A DNA stretch of 52,184 nt from a virus. Position 1 is the stretch's first letter. The number at the start of each line of letters is the position of its first letter. The stretch spans positions 1 to 52,184 of IMG/VR virus record IMGVR_UViG_3300036852_000533; one strand, written 5' to 3'. Made by a program: the position numbers and the translations under genes. This document shows, one piece after another, positions 45,733 to 52,184 of this stretch. The notes under the pieces were generated by a model. It saw nothing but the letters and a program-made list of their open reading frames with translations. It searched no databases and was not told the DNA's origin.

Positions 45733-47005
45733 CCTCTCTGCTTATCTTCGAGCCGCCGAAAGCCAGTTCCTCGAACCTGCAGTACGATCGGTGGAACCCA
45801 ATTTCTTTCGAGTCGGTCGGCCCTTCGCGTTGTTTGGCGATAATAAGCTTCACGGTTGAAACCTCGTCCTTCGCGCCTTTGTCCGGGTGAAGGAAGCAAA
45901 CCACGTCGGCATCCTGTTCGATTTGTCCCGAGTCGCGCAGGTCGGACAGCGTTGGAATACGGTCCTCCTTCTCGACGGCGCGCGAGATTTGAGCCAGCGC
46001 GATAATCGGGATGCGATACCTGAGCGCCGCGAGTTGCAGTGCGCGGCTGACCTTGCCCACGTTCAGGAAATAATTTTCCTCGGAATCTTTCACGCCAACT
46101 TTTTGAAGATAGTCCACGACGGCGAGCACGGCCCCGGCCCGCACTTGCGCCCCAAGGTCGGCCAGAATTTCCGAAAGGTCGTAAAGTGTGTCCTGAATCA
46201 CAAGCTGGTGGGTTTTCAGGCGGTTGGTTTCTCGCCGGATGGAAAAAATCTGATCCTGAGTCAGTTCTTGGTTCTGGATGTCCTGACGCGACACTCTTGA
46301 TCGTCCCAGCACGAGCCGGCGAAGAAGTGATTTGCGCGGCATTTCTAGCGAGTAATAAACCACGCGCCCCTTCTCCGATACGACATCGGAAAGCTGGATT
46401 GCCAGCGCCGATTTACCATTAGACGGGCGTGCGGCAATGACGACCAGCGTGCCAGGGTGAAGTCCCAACGTCGCATTGTCAAACGTGGCCAGCCCGGTTC
46501 TCAACCCCCATGCGCTTTCAGGATTTTCGTATTCACTCTCGATGCTCGTGTACACCGCCTCGGCGTGGTCGTGCTGAGATGCGGTTGAGGTTTCTCCAAT
46601 GGCGTTGAGTTTGCCCGTCACTTCACTGACCTTGTGAGCCGTGGCGCCGGACTCCACAAGTTCTCGCAGTTCAGCCGCCAACCGGACGGCCCGGCGCTTG
46701 CGCTCCAATGCTTCCAAGTCTTTCAACCACTCCGGCCATTGATGAACGGAAGTCTGAGCGTTGAGAGCGAGATTCAGCGCCAGACCCCACTCAGGATGCG
46801 CGCGGTAGAGCCGATGCAGCCCAACCGTTTCAAGGTCGCACACGCCTTGGGCTATCTGGTCGCGCAGGAAATCGAACACCGACCGCGTGACGCCATCGTA
46901 AAACACGTCTGGCTGGATGGCGTTTGAAATGTCGGGCTTTTCGCACACGCAGGCCAGCAACGACCATTCGGTGCGCTCGTCATTGTCCGGTAGAGAATCG
47001 TTCAT
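45716..47005 (-). CDS. dnaB: DnaB-type replicative helicase
   Basis: The protein (429 aa) contains the N-terminal helical domain and the RecA-like motor: Walker A IAARPSNGKSALAIQL (about 190-205), the motif YYSLEMPRKSLLRRLV, Walker B VLAVVDYLQKVG, and the motif ISRAVEKEDRIPTLSDLRDS-GQIEQDADVV with Arg finger region. This is a standard DnaB order. It would unwind the phage replication fork. It is coupled by four bases to the replication initiator upstream. Confidence 0.9.
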   Translation of the reverse strand: MNDSLPDNDERTEWSLLACVCEKPDISNAIQPDVFYDGVTRSVFDFLRDQIAQGVCDLETVGLHRLYRAHPEWGLALNLALNAQTSVHQWPEWLKDLEALERKRRAVRLAAELRELVESGATAHKVSEVTGKLNAIGETSTASQHDHAEAVYTSIESEYENPESAWGLRTGLATFDNATLGLHPGTLVVIAARPSNGKSALAIQLSDVVSEKGRVVYYSLEMPRKSLLRRLVLGRSRVSRQDIQNQELTQDQIFSIRRETNRLKTHQLVIQDTLYDLSEILADLGAQVRAGAVLAVVDYLQKVGVKDSEENYFLNVGKVSRALQLAALRYRIPIIALAQISRAVEKEDRIPTLSDLRDSGQIEQDADVVCFLHPDKGAKDEVSTVKLIIAKQREGPTDSKEIGFHRSYCRFEELAFGGSKISREDVPRD

Positions 47006-47826
47006 GTGGCCTCCAATGCTCTGATTTTGCGCTGCAACTCGGCGCGGGTATCCGGCGCTGAAATCATGTCGTGTTCCTGTCGCAGCAGCGCCAACTGTTT
47101 CTCCTTGTTGGACGGCTCCGGCCTGCCGTTCTTTGAAAGTCTAAATTCCGGGTGTCCCCGATGCGTCTTGGCCTTCCACTGGTGTTGTTCGTTCTTCCAT
47201 CGGTTGCAGACGTGTTTAACCCAATCCACCCGAACCCCGGCCCCGTCAGCCCCGGAACGCTCATCCCACTTGTCGTACACCATGCGGCAGAAGTCCTCGG
47301 GGATGGCAGCGTTCATCGTCATGGCAAAAGCCTTCTTGAAATCAAAAATCTCGCGCCCTTCGCCCCCACCCCCATCCCCAGAAGCATGTACAAAAGCAGA
47401 AGCAGAAGCAGAGACAGCCGATGTAACGCTTGATGTGTTACGTAACGCTTTGTAACGCTGCTCATGCTTTTCCCTGTGTTTCCTAACCCTTTCCCTTGTG
47501 GCCGTTGCCTTTGGGTCATTGGATAGCCTTTCTCGGAACGACATGTAGTTGAGTATCAGCCATCCGTCGTCGAGTTGTTCGATTCTCCGGCCATCGTTGT
47601 CTGGGGTTCGTGATCGAGCATCCGGTTGTTGGAACTTGCTAACAGACTGCTCGCAATGTTCGAGGCTGACGCGGCTCTTTCCAGCCAGCCAGCCGACCGA
47701 ACCTCGAACGAATCCATCCGCATCCGCCAAAGCCAGGAGCGTGACCCACACCTTGCAGGTTTCCGGGGATTCCTCCCAAATGGAACTGTCAACGATGTCG
47801 CTGAAAAGTTTTACGTAGCCAGCCAT
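47002..47826 (-). CDS. Phage replication initiator (DnaD/O-like)
   Basis: From ATG 47826 the protein has 274 residues. The first 110 read as a winged helix (AGYVKLFSDIVDSSIWEES, CKVWVTLLALADADGFVRGS, RVSLEHCEQSVSKFQ), typical of phage replication proteins of the O/DnaD type. A Ser/Ala-rich linker follows (codons AGC/GCA repeated around 47390-47410), then a helical C-terminus (VDWVKHVCNRWKNEQHQWKA). It precedes DnaB directly, the usual order initiator then helicase. The linker is low-complexity. Confidence 0.7.
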   Translation of the reverse strand: MAGYVKLFSDIVDSSIWEESPETCKVWVTLLALADADGFVRGSVGWLAGKSRVSLEHCEQSVSKFQQPDARSRTPDNDGRRIEQLDDGWLILNYMSFRERLSNDPKATATRERVRKHREKHEQRYKALRNTSSVTSAVSASASAFVHASGDGGGGEGREIFDFKKAFAMTMNAAIPEDFCRMVYDKWDERSGADGAGVRVDWVKHVCNRWKNEQHQWKAKTHRGHPEFRLSKNGRPEPSNKEKQLALLRQEHDMISAPDTRAELQRKIRALEAT

Positions 47827-47836
47827 CGCGTTATCC

Positions 47837-48010
47837 TTAAGCGCATAGGGATTCAACTCTCTGATACGCCTCGACGTAAATCGCATTGGCGAGCACCAAT
47901 TCTGATTCAGCTTTCGCCAATTCAGATTTCAAACGGTCAATCTTCTCGGTGAGTTCCACGCAGGCAATATCCGCATCAGTATGTTTGTCAAACAGGTCAT
48001 TCGGTTTCAT
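47837..48010 (-). CDS. Small coiled-coil protein, 57 aa
   Basis: The protein (MKPNDLFDKHTDADIACVEL, then EKIDRLKSELAKAESEL) is one coiled coil. It starts 11 bases upstream of the replication gene and overlaps the previous frame by 14 bases. A small coiled-coil protein is often found here in phages, function unknown. Confidence 0.55.
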   Translation of the reverse strand: MKPNDLFDKHTDADIACVELTEKIDRLKSELAKAESELVLANAIYVEAYQRVESLCA

Positions 48011-48194
48011 GGTTCAAACGCTCAAAACCACCGTCGCTGCGTTGAGATGTCGCAGTGGCCGGCTCGCGCAGGCTCTTTGGCAAGGTCACAACGACGGCGG
48101 TTTTGAATTTTCGGAAGTTCACGATCACGCACTGCTTACGGCCAAATCTCAAAATGGCCTGTCGGACTTCCGCCCGACGCCCGCGACTTTCCAA
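47997..48194 (-). CDS. Possible small protein, TTG start
   Basis: The 65-codon frame starts at TTG 48194. Its open frame continues upstream for about 15 codons without a standard start (reading ALSHKNFIDTPSAV), so a rare start or a missing part is possible. The sequence (RFGRKQCVIVNFRKFKTAVV) has a plausible beta-strand pattern. It may be a gene of its own or a frameshifted remnant behind the P63C fragment. Confidence 0.35.
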   Translation of the reverse strand: MESRGRRAEVRQAILRFGRKQCVIVNFRKFKTAVVVTLPKSLREPATATSQRSDGGFERLNHETE

Positions 48195-48222
48195 TACGGC
48201 GGAGGGGGTGTCAATGAAATTC

Positions 48223-48825
48223 TTATGGGAGAGTGCTTTTTCTGTAAGCCCTCAGTTCTTTCAGAACACCCGGCGCAAGCCGCTTGTACACGAAGTTATT
48301 CGTGTAGTGGCCAATCACGGACGGCCTTTGCGTCACTGGGTCGAACGGCCAACGGTTCAACCTGAAAATCTGTTCGTAAAATTCCAGCGGGAAGGTTCGT
48401 GTCCATGCTTGTAGCTCTTGGGCGATGAACTTCTCAAGAATCTCTGCCAGCGCAAGCTTTGCCCGTTCCCGCTGGTAGCCAGTCGCCTCATCAATTAACG
48501 CGATAATGCCGATGCGAGCCAAACCGCGAACGAGGATTTCACAAGACTTGGCGAACTTGATTTGGTTAGCTCGCAGAATGTCTTGTTCGCGGGCTTTCAG
48601 ATAGATTTCGCAGACTTGTGGCAAAATCTCAGCGTTGTACCCCCATGCGCGTTGTCCGGTTGGAAGCCGGAATTGGATAGGCTTTGTCGAAGCGGCCAAC
48701 TCATTGCTAACAAGAGGTTTAAGGTTCTCAGAGTCGAAAAGAGGGCTACCTTTTTCGAGCGGGTCAAAATCAGCGGAACCACGACCGGCAGCGGGCTTTC
48801 CAGAACGTCCGATGGCTTCCAACAC
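48223..48825 (-). pseudogene. P63C-domain protein, truncated
   Basis: From GTG 48825 the frame encodes 200 residues of a P63C-domain protein: MLEAIGRSGKPAAG, STKPIQFRLPTGQRAWGYNA, AKSCEILVRGLARIGIIALI-DEATGY, TRTFPLEFYEQIFRLNRWPF and YKRLAPGVLKELR. This domain is found in phage and mobile-element proteins. The usual first 40-60 residues and the C-terminal HQWLTED-type part are missing; the frame ends AYRKSTLP. A stop lies directly upstream of the start in the same frame. It may be a decayed gene or a functional short form. Confidence 0.65.
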
Positions 48826-48969
48826 ATTCAGCCCTCACAAGACCCGATGGGTGCATTGCTGTTTGCATTGACGTTGACCAAATGGGGAAGGATTGGGCAG
48901 AAAGAGTTGTCACCAAGTTCTTCCTGCCACAATCCGGCGTGGACGCAATCAAACGGAACCCAGAAGGGT

Positions 48970-49128
48970 CTAAGTTTGAGTTTTCCTGTTTCGCCTCACC
49001 CTGAAACCCTCACCCTTGCGGAACTGTCGGGCTTTCCCTGTGAATGGGTCAACGACATGCTCTTGACCGCTTTTGATGAACGCTCTTGCCGTTCTGGTTT
49101 CGCTTCGGACCTTTGCCTTATCTTCCAT
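48970..49128 (-). CDS. Short basic protein, 52 aa
   Basis: An ATG at 49128 opens 52 codons: MEDKAKVRSETRTARAFIKS, then GQEHVVDPFTGKARQF and a basic tail. It is the first recognisable gene of the leftward replication block, downstream of the promoter at 49345-49373. No family is known; amino-acid composition is protein-like and the opposite-strand frame is not. Confidence 0.45.
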   Translation of the reverse strand: MEDKAKVRSETRTARAFIKSGQEHVVDPFTGKARQFRKGEGFRVRRNRKTQT

Positions 49129-49770
49129 AACCGCTATCTCCACTGTCCACTGGTTTCAGCGCGTCCTTCATGGACACACCGCGCCTTAAAAAGGCGACCA
49201 GCGCGGTTATCGTGGGGTTTGAATTCCTGCCTCTTGCAACTTTATGAAATCAAATTAGGACACTGCCGCGCTGTGAAAAGCTGGATGCACCTCTTCCTTT
49301 CCGCCGGAATTGACACCTCAAGGTCGTGCAAAATCATCACTGGTTTTGTATCCAATCGGTCAATGTATGTCAAACTCCAATCTACACGTTCCTACATTTG
49401 TTACTTTTCGTGTATAACTCAGAGGCAGAGGCAGAAAGAGGAGCGTTACCAGATTCTCATGACACGACCGAACCGATCTTTTCGCTTACATCGAAAACTT
49501 TCCAAAAATCCAGCGCGGTCAAAGTAGGGGTGTCACGTACAACCATCCTCGCGCGCAGCGGGGGTATGGGTGGGCACCGTGGGGACGGGTCGGGAGAAAA
49601 AGAATGCTTTAGCTAGCTGGAATTAGTACATGCACAATATCAATTATGTTTAGTTGCGTCGCAACGCAGACTTCAGAGAGCCGGCCCAATGAACGCACCG
49701 ATTGCCAACCCTGACGCGATGCCCGATTTTGCGATGACCGTCAACGCGGTGGTCATTCGCACACACAAGT
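49129..49770. other. Leader and non-coding interval of the replication block
   Basis: About 640 bases hold no convincing gene. The interval contains the leftward promoter at 49345-49373, AT-rich and purine-rich stretches (a GAGGCAGA repeat near 49420-49435), a TTTTTCTCCC pyrimidine run near 49598 on the minus strand, and a perfect small palindrome GTTGCG-T-CGCAAC (49653-49665). A plus-strand frame of 52 codons (49689-49847) reads like chance. An origin or packaging site could lie here; no iterons were seen. Confidence 0.5.
49345..49373 (-). promoter_or_regulatory. Sigma70-type promoter, leftward
   Basis: On the minus strand TTGACA (49373-49368), a 17-base spacer and TACAAA (49350-49345) match the sigma70 consensus at the -35 perfectly and at four of six positions at the -10. 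It points at the leftward replication block beginning with the 49128 gene, leaving a leader of about 210 bases. Confidence 0.65.
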
Positions 49771-50202
49771 TCAAACTGCCGGCTCTGGCATGGATGCAGA
49801 CTGGCTCTGCGCTGGGCTGGCTACAGGTTGTGGCTCTGCCGGCCTGATCGTGCCTTGGACTTGCTTCACTGGCTTCGCTGGCTTCGCTGGCGTTGGACGG
49901 TGAGAGCCTGGCAAGGGACGGCCAGCGAGGATTCGCTCTTGTTCGCTCAGGCGTGTTTGTGCGTCCGTCAAGTCTCTGAGCTTGCGCGAGTCCAGCCTCG
50001 GCCGTTCAAGCTCGTCTGTGATCGCCTTGGCAACAAGGTCTAATTGACCGCGCGTGCGTGCAAGACATTTGTCCTGGTAGTCGGTTGACGGGTCTTGAAC
50101 GAGTGTTTCAATCGTTTGGCGAGCTTGCTCCTCCCGTTCAAATCTCAGGCGAGCGGATTTACGCCCCATTTCGGCGGCATTTTCAACGGTGAATTTGGCC
50201 AT
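49771..50202 (-). CDS. Hypothetical protein with Pro/Ala tail, 143 aa
   Basis: From ATG 50202 the protein has 143 residues. The N-terminus MAKFTVENAAEMGRKSARLR resembles the helix of KGG-type small proteins and some small terminase subunits. The middle is helical (RTRGQLDLVAKAITDELERP, KLRDLTDAQTRLSEQERIL) and the C-terminal 45 residues are Pro/Ala/Gln-rich. On the minus strand TTGACT-17-TATCAA (50241-50213) is a fair promoter that would start transcription a few bases before the ATG. A small terminase role is possible but not shown. Confidence 0.5.
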   Translation of the reverse strand: MAKFTVENAAEMGRKSARLRFEREEQARQTIETLVQDPSTDYQDKCLARTRGQLDLVAKAITDELERPRLDSRKLRDLTDAQTRLSEQERILAGRPLPGSHRPTPAKPAKPVKQVQGTIRPAEPQPVASPAQSQSASMPEPAV

Positions 50203-50241
50203 GCGTAAAGCGTTGATAAGCTCGCAACTGTGCAAAGTCAA

Positions 50242-50535
50242 CCGCGTTTGCTATAGCAGAACGAGATTTTGCTGGGTTTGTGCGGAAAACATTGGAGTTT
50301 TAGCGGAAGAATAGACCCGGGGCGTACCAGTGGAAACCCCGGGTGTTGCGTTGGTAGTTCCCCCGGTGCTCTGATTCGGGTTTGCCCCGGGTTGTGTGCT
50401 CAGTTCATTGATGTATTGTGGGCATGTGAGCAGAGACAGACATTTAGATCCCATCAGGCGATGCAACCCTTGGACTCTGCTCACACTTAGCCCGGATGCG
50501 CGCTTGGTGGGGTCTTTCAACAACAAAAGAAAAAA
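50242..50535. promoter_or_regulatory. Divergent control region
   Basis: The 294 bases lie between leftward and rightward early genes. The octamer CCCCGGGT occurs three times: inverted at 50315-50322 (ACCCGGGG), at 50337-50344, forming a perfect eight-base hairpin with the first, and again at 50385-50392. An 11-base inverted repeat TGTGAGCAGAG (50425-50435) / CTCTGCTCACA (50475-50485) follows. Such paired and repeated sites suggest operators or an origin. No clear rightward -35/-10 pair could be found. Confidence 0.5.
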
Positions 50536-50859
50536 ATGACAACTGAAACACTCACGGACCTCGCCAACGAAGGAACTAGCCAGCGGAACATGGGCTGGCT
50601 GCAACTGACCATCTCGACCGGCGATTCAACGCGCCAACTGACCAACGCTCTCAAGGAGCAGGGCTGGATGAAGATGCAACCACGGTTGTGGATACGCCCG
50701 TGCGTCCGGTTTGGAACACAGTCTGAGCACCTCGCCCGGCTGAAAGACCATGTGCCCTACGCTGCCAATCTCCGAGTCATATTCATAACGGACAAGCAGT
50801 GGACCGACTCCGTGACGCTCGTGGGGCCAAATTTTGTACTGCCCTCGAAGGGCCAGTAA
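50536..50859 (+). CDS. Stand-alone Cas2-like protein
   Basis: The frame codes for 107 residues; ATG 50590 would give 89, the usual Cas2 size. From MGWLQLTISTGDSTRQLTNA onward it follows type II Cas2: helix TRQLTNALKEQGWMKMQ, strand PRLWIRPCVRF, helix SEHLARLKDHVPY, then LRVIFITDKQWTDSVTLVG, where Cas2 has VTEKQ and xLG. The Asp at the end of strand 1, which is conserved in Cas2, appears to be Ile/Ser, so a nuclease role is doubtful. No cas1 or array is present. Its first position in the early operon suggests early use, perhaps as an anti-CRISPR decoy or regulator. Confidence 0.55.
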   Translation: MTTETLTDLANEGTSQRNMGWLQLTISTGDSTRQLTNALKEQGWMKMQPRLWIRPCVRFGTQSEHLARLKDHVPYAANLRVIFITDKQWTDSVTLVGPNFVLPSKGQ

Positions 50860-50876
50860 CCCAACGAACAAATAAT

Positions 50877-51062
50877 ATGAAACGCACCGAACTCCAATCC
50901 AAAATCGAAGCCACCGACCGCGAAGTGAGCAAGCTGCGCGAAGAGCGCGCCGCGCTGCCAAAGAATGATGACAGTCTCGCTGCGCGCCGGCTTGACACCG
51001 AGATCGAAGAAGGTCTGAGATGCATCGCTGAACTCAACGATCGAAAGGAAGCGACCTCATGA
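50877..51062 (+). CDS. Small coiled-coil protein, 61 aa
   Basis: The protein begins MKRTELQSKIEATDREVSKL and is one long charged helix. It starts 17 bases after the Cas2-like stop and overlaps the next gene by four bases (ATGA). No family was recognised. Confidence 0.6.
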   Translation: MKRTELQSKIEATDREVSKLREERAALPKNDDSLAARRLDTEIEEGLRCIAELNDRKEATS

Positions 51063-51469
51063 AAACCACCATAACCCCCCGCGCCGACGCGGTTAAGCCG
51101 ATTGCGCCCGTCATGCCCGACAACGAAGACGCGCAGGAGCTTTTGCGCGATCATCCGGCGTTTCGGAAGGATGAACCTTACACGCTCAGTCAAATCATGG
51201 CGAACTTCGAGCTAATGAAGCGCACCACGGATGCGGAATGGTGCCGATGGTTCGCTGAATCGGTGATCGAACGAGGCATTGAGGAGAGTCCAACGCTTTT
51301 AGCGGCGCTGGAGCTAGATATGGCCTTTCACCGCCGGCTATTTGCCATCACCAGCCTTCCCGACTTCAAGGCGGCTGGCTATATCGGGAGCGGGGACGCC
51401 AACGACATGCGCGACTTTCTGTTCGGGCTCAAGCGATCCGCCATCGCCAAAGCGAAAGGCCAGCCATGA
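51059..51469 (+). CDS. Hypothetical early protein, 136 aa
   Basis: After a Pro-rich leader the protein is helical (TLSQIMANFELMKRTTDAEW, AESVIERGIEESPTLLAALE, NDMRDFLFGLKRSAIAKAKG). The central part with CRWF and helices could be a small regulatory domain. It is linked by ATGA overlaps to the coiled-coil gene and to a membrane gene at 51466. Confidence 0.55.
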   Translation: MKTTITPRADAVKPIAPVMPDNEDAQELLRDHPAFRKDEPYTLSQIMANFELMKRTTDAEWCRWFAESVIERGIEESPTLLAALELDMAFHRRLFAITSLPDFKAAGYIGSGDANDMRDFLFGLKRSAIAKAKGQP

Positions 51470-51663
51470 CCGTCTGCATACATTGGGCACTCCTCGCCAT
51501 CCTGCTGATCGGTTACTCAGGTTCGATTCTGGCGGCTTTGCTGATTGTAGCCGGTCAAGACGGGGTTGGACCGGTAAAAATGACTGGAATCAAGCGCAGC
51601 GCACGGCGCGGGGCATTTCCTCAACTGTCGAGACTCAATCCAAACATCATAATTCACGCATGA
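51466..51663 (+). CDS. Small membrane protein, 65 aa
   Basis: The N-terminus MTVCIHWALLAILLIGYSGS-ILAALLIV is one long transmembrane helix (residues 5-28), followed by a basic tail with Lys/Arg (KMTGIKRSARRG). It overlaps neighbours by four bases on each side. Single-span basic proteins occur in many phage early operons; function unknown. Confidence 0.55.
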   Translation: MTVCIHWALLAILLIGYSGSILAALLIVAGQDGVGPVKMTGIKRSARRGAFPQLSRLNPNIIIHA

Positions 51664-51932
51664 ACAAATCCGCTTCACTACTCGGGCGAATCGTCCGTAG
51701 AGTCTTTGGGCCTGACGCTCCACCACCGGGCTACACTATCGAGACTGACGGCAATCATTTTCGCTGGCGCGATAAAAATTACACAAGCTCGATTGACCGT
51801 CCTAGCTATCGAGCGGCGTGCAAAGCGGCATGGCGCTCTGAAATAGACAAACAATGGGCGCGCGAACGAGAGGCAAGGGTTTGGCGCATCGTGAAAGAGC
51901 ATGAACAAACGCGCACACAACTACTACGTTAG
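51660..51932 (+). CDS. Hypothetical early protein, 90 aa
   Basis: From ATG 51660 the protein has 90 residues: LLGRIVRRVFGPDAPPPGYT followed by FRWRDKNYTSSIDRPSYRAA and a charged helix (EIDKQWAREREARVWRI). It has many Arg and aromatic residues. It overlaps the previous stop by four bases and the next gene by 32. Confidence 0.55.
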   Translation: MNKSASLLGRIVRRVFGPDAPPPGYTIETDGNHFRWRDKNYTSSIDRPSYRAACKAAWRSEIDKQWAREREARVWRIVKEHEQTRTQLLR

Positions 51933-52083
51933 CTTCTCCGCGACCACCGTTCAGGTGGAGGCTGGAAGTTACGACATGGCCGAATTCAAGGCGCGCTTGG
52001 AATTGAAGGACTCGGCGCGCTGCACCGGCGTTGTTGACCAGGGGGAAGCTGATGACAGGGGGGGAGATTCCATCGAGGATTAA
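51901..52083 (+). CDS. Small beta-rich protein, 60 aa
   Basis: The protein reads HNYYVSFSATTVQVEAGSYD, then MAEFKARLELKDSARCTG and an acidic end. Its 3' end lies in the terminal repeat. A strand-strand-helix pattern is visible. It closes the chain of coupled genes before the circle junction; the next gene starts at 52086, identical to 29. Confidence 0.5.
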   Translation: MNKRAHNYYVSFSATTVQVEAGSYDMAEFKARLELKDSARCTGVVDQGEADDRGGDSIED

Positions 52084-52184
52084 AAATGAAAACTGAAATT
52101 AAAGACGGCGGCCCAGCGTTCCCGCTTTGCACCCTCAATCCGTCGGACGGAACCAAGTTTCTCTGGCAACAGGGAATGACCCTG
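52058..52184. repeat. Terminal direct repeat, right copy
   Basis: These 127 bases are identical to 1-127 and show that the contig is circular or circularly permuted. See the left copy for the reason why this is probably an assembly overlap. Confidence 0.93.
52086..52184 (+). CDS. Partial copy of the first gene (GMTLRD family)
   Basis: The first 33 codons of the gene at 29-283 are repeated here by the terminal overlap and run off the end of the window. On the closed circle this and the left copy are one gene. Confidence 0.9.
   Translation, partial: MKTEIKDGGPAFPLCTLNPSDGTKFLWQQGMTL

Noticed and set aside
48562-49527. Plus-strand open frame of 321 codons
   Set aside because: Its first third is antisense to the clear P63C domain, its composition is rich in Ser/Arg/Leu without any motif, and it covers the leftward promoter. 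It looks like a chance frame.
49653-49830. Possible attC near GTTGCGTCGCAACGCAGACT
   Set aside because: Only a nine-base block (AGAGCCGGC) pairs with a downstream copy, the second core box is missing and the spacing is wrong. The short palindrome is listed in the interval instead.
50242-50535. CRISPR array near the Cas2-like gene
   Set aside because: The octamer repeats are not regularly spaced and there are no spacers of constant length. No array was seen anywhere in the window.
50860-51095. ACCCAAC after the Cas2-like gene and GTTAAGC at 51090 as a cassette boundary pair
   Set aside because: The boxes fit the consensus but the flanking arms are not complementary, so they are probably chance heptamers.
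1-52184. tRNA genes, rRNA genes and insertion sequences
   Set aside because: Reading by eye gave no cloverleaf with conserved TTCRANY loop, no rRNA segment and no transposase. A tRNA search program would be needed to exclude a degenerate tRNA.

Overview
The window is almost certainly one complete genome of a tailed phage. Its last 127 bases repeat its first 127 exactly, so the unique circular length is 52,057 bp. It has the expected phage parts: a large terminase, a 779-residue podovirus-like portal, a Pro-rich scaffold, a probable capsid protein, tail tube, nozzle and fibre proteins, a DnaB helicase, a RuvC-like resolvase and an ERF/RecE-type recombination pair. No rRNA or tRNA genes and no CRISPR array were seen. 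The host is not shown directly. Secreted SBBP-propeller and fibre proteins, plus attC repeats common in environmental bacteria, suggest a Gram-negative soil or water bacterium, perhaps Verrucomicrobiota (low confidence).

Layout. (1) A rightward early region runs from 50.5 kb through the circle junction to 11.6 kb. It holds a Cas2-like protein, many small genes, ERF, a RecE-like exonuclease and a PD-(D/E)XK nuclease, and ends in an integron. (2) Leftward late genes fill 11.6-41.4 kb: secreted fibre-like proteins, a family of small CxxC proteins, capsid, a three-domain glycosyltransferase, a GroES-like protein, scaffold, portal, a second glycosyltransferase, a 1,438-residue virion protein with a GNAT domain, and tail proteins. 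A two-gene rightward island with a Cro-like regulator sits at 18.9-19.4 kb. (3) The large terminase (41.5-43.3 kb) stands alone, pointing right. (4) A leftward replication block (43.3-49.4 kb) carries the RuvC-like resolvase, a DHH phosphoesterase, DnaB, a replication initiator and a P63C fragment. (5) A divergent control region lies at 50.2-50.5 kb.

The most unusual content is an apparently complete integron in a phage genome. The tyrosine recombinase at 10,627-11,601 has the catalytic set R143, K171, H274/R277, H300, Y309 and the extra segment found only in integron integrases. To its left, from 6.0 to 10.02 kb, lie nine attC-type sites. Most have 7-bp core boxes at both ends, long imperfect inverted arms and one or two extrahelical bases in the same arm, separating about ten small gene cassettes. 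Another attC and a half-site lie at 1.4-1.8 kb, where two cassette genes are wedged between ERF and the exonuclease; one is a paralogue of a cassette in the main array. The extrahelical bases put the sites on the minus strand, the usual orientation relative to intI, yet all cassette genes run rightward with the phage early operon. Several begin inside the attC loop and are translated through it.

I infer that rightward early transcription passes through the cassettes to a sigma70-like promoter with a palindromic operator (10,045-10,073) that can also feed the integrase. The cargo is mostly small zinc-ribbon, coiled-coil and KGG-type proteins of unknown role. All functions are inferred from sequence alone.
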